7,988 bases of DNA, taken from the NCBI GenBank assembly GCA_026785875.1, contig JAJAZF010000321.1, forward strand, positions 1 through 7,988. The letters run 5' to 3'. The DNA comes from Chamaesiphon sp. GTDB lineage: Bacteria; Cyanobacteriota; Cyanobacteriia; Cyanobacteriales; Chamaesiphonaceae. A program made the position numbers and the translations under genes. The notes beneath the pieces were generated by a model that was not told the DNA's origin, searched no databases, and worked only from the letters and a program-made list of their open reading frames with translations. Shown here one piece after another: positions 5,499 to 7,988 of this stretch (position 1 is the stretch's first letter; every line of letters starts with the position of its first letter).

Positions 5499-5940
5499 AT
5501 TGTAGGATCTGTGCGGCGACTAGATCGAGGATGGGCATCACTGAGAGTCTGTTACCCTGCTTGACAACCAATAACTGTTCGGGAGTAAACCTGTCACGCA
5601 GAGTAGCCAGACTAATCAAATCGCTAAAAGTGCGAACGAATTCTACTTTGACAGTATGCCAACGCGGGGCGGTTGACGTAGATTTTGGATCGTAGTATTC
5701 ACCATTGGGATCGAACTGGCTCGGATCGATAACCTGAACTTGAACGATCTGCATCAGTCCCACAATTCCTGGGGGATGAGTATTGGAATGATAAAAAAAA
5801 GCTAGATCGCCAACCTGCATAGACTTGAGAAAATTCCGCGCCTGATAATTTCTCACTCCATCCCAAATTGTGACTCGATCGCGTTCGAGATCTGTAATAC
5901 CATATACGTCAGGTTCGGACTTCATCAACCAATAATTCAA
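5488..5940 (-). CDS. EVE domain-containing protein (ThyN1-like)
   Basis: This 150-residue protein consists of a single EVE domain, a PUA/YTH-related fold. YWLMKSEPDVYGI opens it, WDGVRNYQARNFLKSM (26-41) and GDLAFFYHSN with PPGIVGLMQI (44-65) form the pocket region, and WHTVKVEFVRTF (94-105) follows. EVE/YTH-like domains bind modified bases in DNA or RNA. The bacterial single-domain members are widespread and poorly characterised, with suggested links to modified-base recognition or tRNA biology. The start is a TTG (5940-5938). An in-frame TGA lies three codons upstream, and the next ATG (Met6) would cut into the conserved YWLMKSEP. GGTGA (5947-5951) serves as ribosome-binding site. The gene converges with the HEXXH gene and diverges from the 82-residue gene. 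Confidence 0.93.
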   Translation of the reverse strand: MNYWLMKSEPDVYGITDLERDRVTIWDGVRNYQARNFLKSMQVGDLAFFYHSNTHPPGIVGLMQIVQVQVIDPSQFDPNGEYYDPKSTSTAPRWHTVKVEFVRTFSDLISLATLRDRFTPEQLLVVKQGNRLSVMPILDLVAAQILQSIN

Positions 5941-5949
5941 GCAATCTCA

Positions 5950-5986
5950 CCAATACAAGAATGTTTATGCTCGTTAATTGTATTGG
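5950..5986. promoter_or_regulatory. Perfect 9-bp dyad in the divergent EVE / small-protein promoter region
   Basis: CCAATACAA (5950-5958) and TTGTATTGG (5978-5986) are exact inverse complements 19 bp apart, centred at 5968. The right arm ends 2 bp before a consensus -10 (5989-5994). The left arm overlaps the EVE ribosome-binding site. This placement fits a repressor operator for one or both genes. It could alternatively form a hairpin in the EVE leader. Confidence 0.5.
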
Positions 5987-5988
5987 GA

Positions 5989-5994
5989 TATAAT
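5989..5994 (+). promoter_or_regulatory. Consensus -10 box (TATAAT) of the 82-residue gene
   Basis: TATAAT matches the sigma-70 -10 in all six positions. The best -35 candidate, TTTATG at 5964-5969, is 19 bp away and lies inside the dyad spacer. Transcription from here would give a leader of about 25 nt carrying GAGG (6013-6016) before the ATG at 6026. Confidence 0.5.
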
Positions 5995-6025
5995 TAAAAT
6001 ATCTCACTTTCTGAGGTTTAATCTG

Positions 6026-6274
6026 ATGACATCACAAGTACCTCTTCAGGGCACAGAATTGATTGATTGTGCTAAAGCAAATGCCAATCAGGGGATTGCA
6101 GTAGCAGCCCAGCAGTGTGGCTACAATGATGATATCGCCACTTTCGAGCGGGAATTGCAACTAGCCACAGAACGGATTGGGGTGAAAATCAATGGCTTCC
6201 AAGATTTGACGAAAACTGCCGTAGCAGTGCCACGAGGGATTGAGATTGCGCCAGACTCACCCACAGAGCTGTGA
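6026..6274 (+). CDS. Small conserved-looking cyanobacterial protein of unknown function
   Basis: This 82-residue soluble protein has no signal peptide or membrane segment. The core (residues about 7-61) is LQGTELIDCAKANANQGI, VAAQQCGY, then a helix FERELQLATERIGVKINGFQDL. It resembles small hypothetical proteins I associate with cyanobacteria only, but I know no function. It has two cysteines, C15 and C31. The last 20 residues, rich in Pro/Val/Ala, look flexible. I start it at ATG 6026 because GAGG (6013-6016) lies 9 nt upstream and the core begins soon after. An upstream in-frame ATG at 5978 would add 16 residues encoded by the -10 region and lies inside the dyad, so it is rejected. The gene stands alone with its own TATAAT box, divergent from the EVE gene. 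Confidence 0.8.
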   Translation: MTSQVPLQGTELIDCAKANANQGIAVAAQQCGYNDDIATFERELQLATERIGVKINGFQDLTKTAVAVPRGIEIAPDSPTEL

Positions 6275-6341
6275 TTTGGGCGATTCACCTTGCTGCGATG
6301 AATTTCTCAATCCAGTAGAGGTGGCGCGATTTTCTCACCTC

Positions 6342-6446
6342 CTCACATCTTGCATGATTAGTAATAGCATAGATATTTGGGTGCTCTTTATCGCTACCCA
6401 CGGTTTGTGGTGGTAAGAATATCCGGGTATTGGCGCAAGATGTGAG
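6342..6446. repeat. 105-bp element bounded by perfect 12-bp inverted repeats
   Basis: CTCACATCTTGC (6342-6353) and GCAAGATGTGAG (6435-6446) are exact inverse complements enclosing 81 bp. Inside lie TGGGT (6378-6382)/ACCCA (6396-6400) and CCAC (6398-6401)/GTGG (6407-6410), which compete with each other. Immediately before the left arm GAGGTG (6318-6323) pairs with CACCTC (6336-6341). There is no ORF inside and no clear target-site duplication. It could be a miniature inverted-repeat element or a structured leader of hemW. Confidence 0.5.
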
Positions 6447-6482
6447 TAGATGACAATGGACAAATATCTAGGGAATGTACAC

Positions 6483-7658
6483 ATGCTGCCAACTGCGGCT
6501 TATATTCATATCCCCTTCTGTCGGCGGCGGTGCTTTTACTGCGACTTTCCCGTATTTGTAGTTGGAGATCGACATAATGGAGCTACCTCTGGAAATATTC
6601 AACTCTATGTCGATCGATTAGGCAAAGAAATTGCGGCACAAGTAAGTTACGATCGACCCCTAGAAACAATTTTCTTTGGTGGTGGTACTCCTTCGCTCCT
6701 GACAGTCGCACAATTAGGGCAGATTTTAGACTGGTTAGCAGCTAAATTTGGGATTGCCAGTCATGCCGAGATCTCCATGGAAATCGATCCAGGCACCTTC
6801 GATCTAGCGCAACTTCAGGGATATCTCCAGGCGGGGGTAAATCGCGTCAGTATTGGCGTGCAAGCATTTCAAGACAACTTATTACAATTATGCGGCAGGT
6901 CGCACACTGTGAGCGATATTTACCATGCTGTAGAGCTACTTCATCAGGGCGATGTCGCTAACTGGAGCTTGGATCTGATTTCTGGCTTACCGCAACAAAC
7001 GATCGCTGACTGGGTGGCTTCGCTAGAATCTGCGATCGCTCTCAACCCGATGCACATTGCCTGTTACGATCTCGTAGTCGAAGTCCAAACCCCCTTTGCC
7101 AAGCAGTATCAACCAGGGAATACCCCCTTACCCAGCGATGAAGCTACCGCCCAGATGTTTCGCCTCGCCCAGCAGACTCTCACAGGTGCTGGCTACCACC
7201 ACTACGAAATTTCTAGCTATGTCCGCAACATCGACTACCAGTGTCGCCACAATCTCACCTATTGGCGAAATCAACCCTATTATGCCTTTGGGATGGGTGC
7301 AGCCAGTTATCTAGAGGGTTATCGCTTTACTCGTCCCCGCAAAACTCAGGAATATTATCAATGGGTAGCTGATGGCTGCGATTGGCAAGAAGTAGTTACC
7401 TCAGTAGAGGATCGGTTTTTAGAAACCTTTATGCTGGGATTGCGACTGACTCAAGGTGTCAGCTTGCGATCGATCTTAGCTGAATTTGGAGTCGATCGAG
7501 TAGACAATTTATTAAAATGCGTTCAGCGATATCAACAACAAGGATGGGTAGAGATTGACTCGATCGAACATGGCGAGCGCCACTTGAGATTATCAGATCC
7601 AGAAGGGTTATTATTTTCTAATGTAGTGTTGACAGAAATATTTAGTCAAGAGCTGTGA
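6483..7658 (+). CDS. hemW: HemW, radical-SAM haem chaperone (HemN-like family)
   Basis: This protein is 391 residues from the chosen start. HemW binds haem and delivers it to respiratory or other haem proteins. It is often mis-annotated as oxygen-independent coproporphyrinogen III oxidase (HemN). The radical-SAM cluster motif is C13-x3-C17-x2-C20 in HIPFCRRRCFYCDF. The residue two after C20 is Phe, as in HemW, where true HemN has a fourth Cys. FFGGGTPS (64-71) is the SAM-binding loop. EIDPGT, RVSIGVQAF, HYEISSYVR and RHNLTYWRNQPYYAFGMGAAS follow in HemW order, and the C-terminal HemN domain (about 305-380) includes ETFMLGLRLTQGV. I prefer ATG 6483 because AGGGA (6470-6474) lies 8 nt upstream and relatives begin just before HIPFC. 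ATG 6450 or 6456 would extend it by up to 11 residues without a clear ribosome site. Confidence 0.93.
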   Translation: MLPTAAYIHIPFCRRRCFYCDFPVFVVGDRHNGATSGNIQLYVDRLGKEIAAQVSYDRPLETIFFGGGTPSLLTVAQLGQILDWLAAKFGIASHAEISMEIDPGTFDLAQLQGYLQAGVNRVSIGVQAFQDNLLQLCGRSHTVSDIYHAVELLHQGDVANWSLDLISGLPQQTIADWVASLESAIALNPMHIACYDLVVEVQTPFAKQYQPGNTPLPSDEATAQMFRLAQQTLTGAGYHHYEISSYVRNIDYQCRHNLTYWRNQPYYAFGMGAASYLEGYRFTRPRKTQEYYQWVADGCDWQEVVTSVEDRFLETFMLGLRLTQGVSLRSILAEFGVDRVDNLLKCVQRYQQQGWVEIDSIEHGERHLRLSDPEGLLFSNVVLTEIFSQEL

Positions 7659-7661
7659 ATC

Positions 7662-7689
7662 AGTTGATAGTTGATAGTTGACAGTTGAG
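7662..7689. repeat. Heptanucleotide tandem repeat (STRR type), four copies of AGTTGAN
   Basis: AGTTGAT, AGTTGAT, AGTTGAC and AGTTGAG run without a gap from 7662 to 7689, with a degenerate start of a fifth copy (AGTTA). Short tandemly repeated heptamers of this kind are a known feature of filamentous and some other cyanobacterial genomes. The tract fills most of the 41-bp gap between the convergent hemW and tadA genes. No terminator stem is seen in that gap. Confidence 0.8.
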
Positions 7690-7699
7690 AGTTAAATTT

Positions 7700-7988
7700 T
7701 TATTGATTCGATCGGGTTCGCTTGTGCTTAAACCAATCCCGCAATTGTTGACGACAAGTGGATTCTAGAATCCCACCAATTACAGTTAATTTATGATTGG
7801 AAGCCGCACTATCGGGAATATTTAACACCGTGCGAACGCTCCCAGTCTTGGCATCATCAGCACCATAGACCAATAACCCCAACCGTGCAGCGACGATCGC
7901 ACCAGCACACATCGGACAGGGTTCCAGCGTCACATACAGCGTACATCGATCGAGATGCCAACTATTTAAATTCTTCCCCGCCGCTCGG
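7700..7988 (-). CDS. tadA: tRNA-specific adenosine deaminase TadA, C-terminal part (5' end outside window)
   Basis: This is the last 95 residues of a cytidine/deoxycytidylate deaminase-fold enzyme. TadA converts adenosine 34 to inosine in the tRNA-Arg(ACG) anticodon. The window shows the second zinc motif P-C-P-M-C in VTLEPCPMCAGAI. The family sequence ARLGLLVYGADDAKTGSV follows, then the C-terminal helix STCRQQLRDWFKHKR. The frame is open to the window edge (first full codon at 7987-7985, residues RAAGKNLNSW), so the gene is truncated by the window, not broken. The catalytic HAE motif lies outside. Other deaminases share the PCxxC motif, but GADDAKTGSV is typical of TadA. It converges with hemW. 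Confidence 0.92.
   Translation of the reverse strand, partial: RAAGKNLNSWHLDRCTLYVTLEPCPMCAGAIVAARLGLLVYGADDAKTGSVRTVLNIPDSAASNHKLTVIGGILESTCRQQLRDWFKHKRTRSNQ

Noticed and set aside
5978..6025. N-terminal extension of the 82-residue protein from the upstream ATG
   Set aside because: The extra 16 codons cover the dyad arm and the TATAAT box, while the downstream ATG has GAGG at proper spacing.
6318..6482. Riboswitch (for example cobalamin or haem-related) before hemW
   Set aside because: No known conserved riboswitch box is visible. The structure seen is explained by the 12-bp inverted repeats and is left as an element of unknown nature.
1..7988. CRISPR arrays, tRNA or rRNA genes, transposases, phage genes
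   Set aside because: Looked for on both strands and not seen. The only repeats are the 72-bp duplication, the heptamer tract and short inverted repeats.

Overview
The window is cyanobacterial. It carries psbX (photosystem II), a one-helix high-light-inducible protein, a Ycf66 protein and a SigF-type sigma factor. CGATCG hexamers are very frequent, and the octamer GCGATCGC (HIP1) occurs repeatedly, for example at 209-216, 1137-1144, 1209-1216, 2830-2837, 5188-5195 and 7032-7039. A heptanucleotide repeat tract of the cyanobacterial STRR kind lies at 7662-7689. The genus cannot be named from this stretch alone.

Layout. 1-196 (+) is the 3' end of a thioredoxin gene. 197-553 has no convincing gene, only a palindromic repeat fragment and a terminator-like hairpin. 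554-1627 (-) is a proline-rich lipoprotein with an exact 72-bp internal duplication. 1790-2563 (-) is the sigma factor, directly upstream of the lipoprotein on the same strand. 2564-2994 is a divergent control region. 2995-3168 (+) is a 57-residue Hli protein with a GTG start. A strong bidirectional terminator (3208-3248) separates it from ycf66 (3267-4187, -), which I start at a GTG with a good Shine-Dalgarno. psbX (4469-4588, -, 39 residues) lies upstream of ycf66, with its own hairpin terminator between them.

4782-5498 (+) is a membrane-anchored HEXXH protein resembling the DUF4157 group. It converges on, and overlaps by 11 bp, a TTG-started EVE-domain protein (5488-5940, -). An 82-residue conserved-looking cyanobacterial protein of unknown function follows (6026-6274, +). 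The EVE gene and this small gene are divergent and share a short control region with a perfect 9-bp dyad. 6483-7658 (+) is HemW, the radical-SAM haem chaperone. It is preceded by a 105-bp segment bounded by perfect 12-bp inverted repeats. The window ends inside a tRNA adenosine deaminase gene (tadA, -).

How the genes relate. The middle block (hli, ycf66, psbX) concerns the photosynthetic membrane. sigF plus the lipoprotein may be a functional pair: SigF governs surface and pilus functions in other cyanobacteria, and the C-terminal domain of the lipoprotein has a PilP/GspC-like look, though this is inference. The remaining genes are housekeeping (thioredoxin, HemW, TadA) or poorly characterised. 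I see no phage, transposase, CRISPR, tRNA or rRNA. The most interesting leads are the possible PilP-like lipoprotein beside sigF, the 105-bp inverted-repeat element before hemW, and the dyads placed in regulatory positions.
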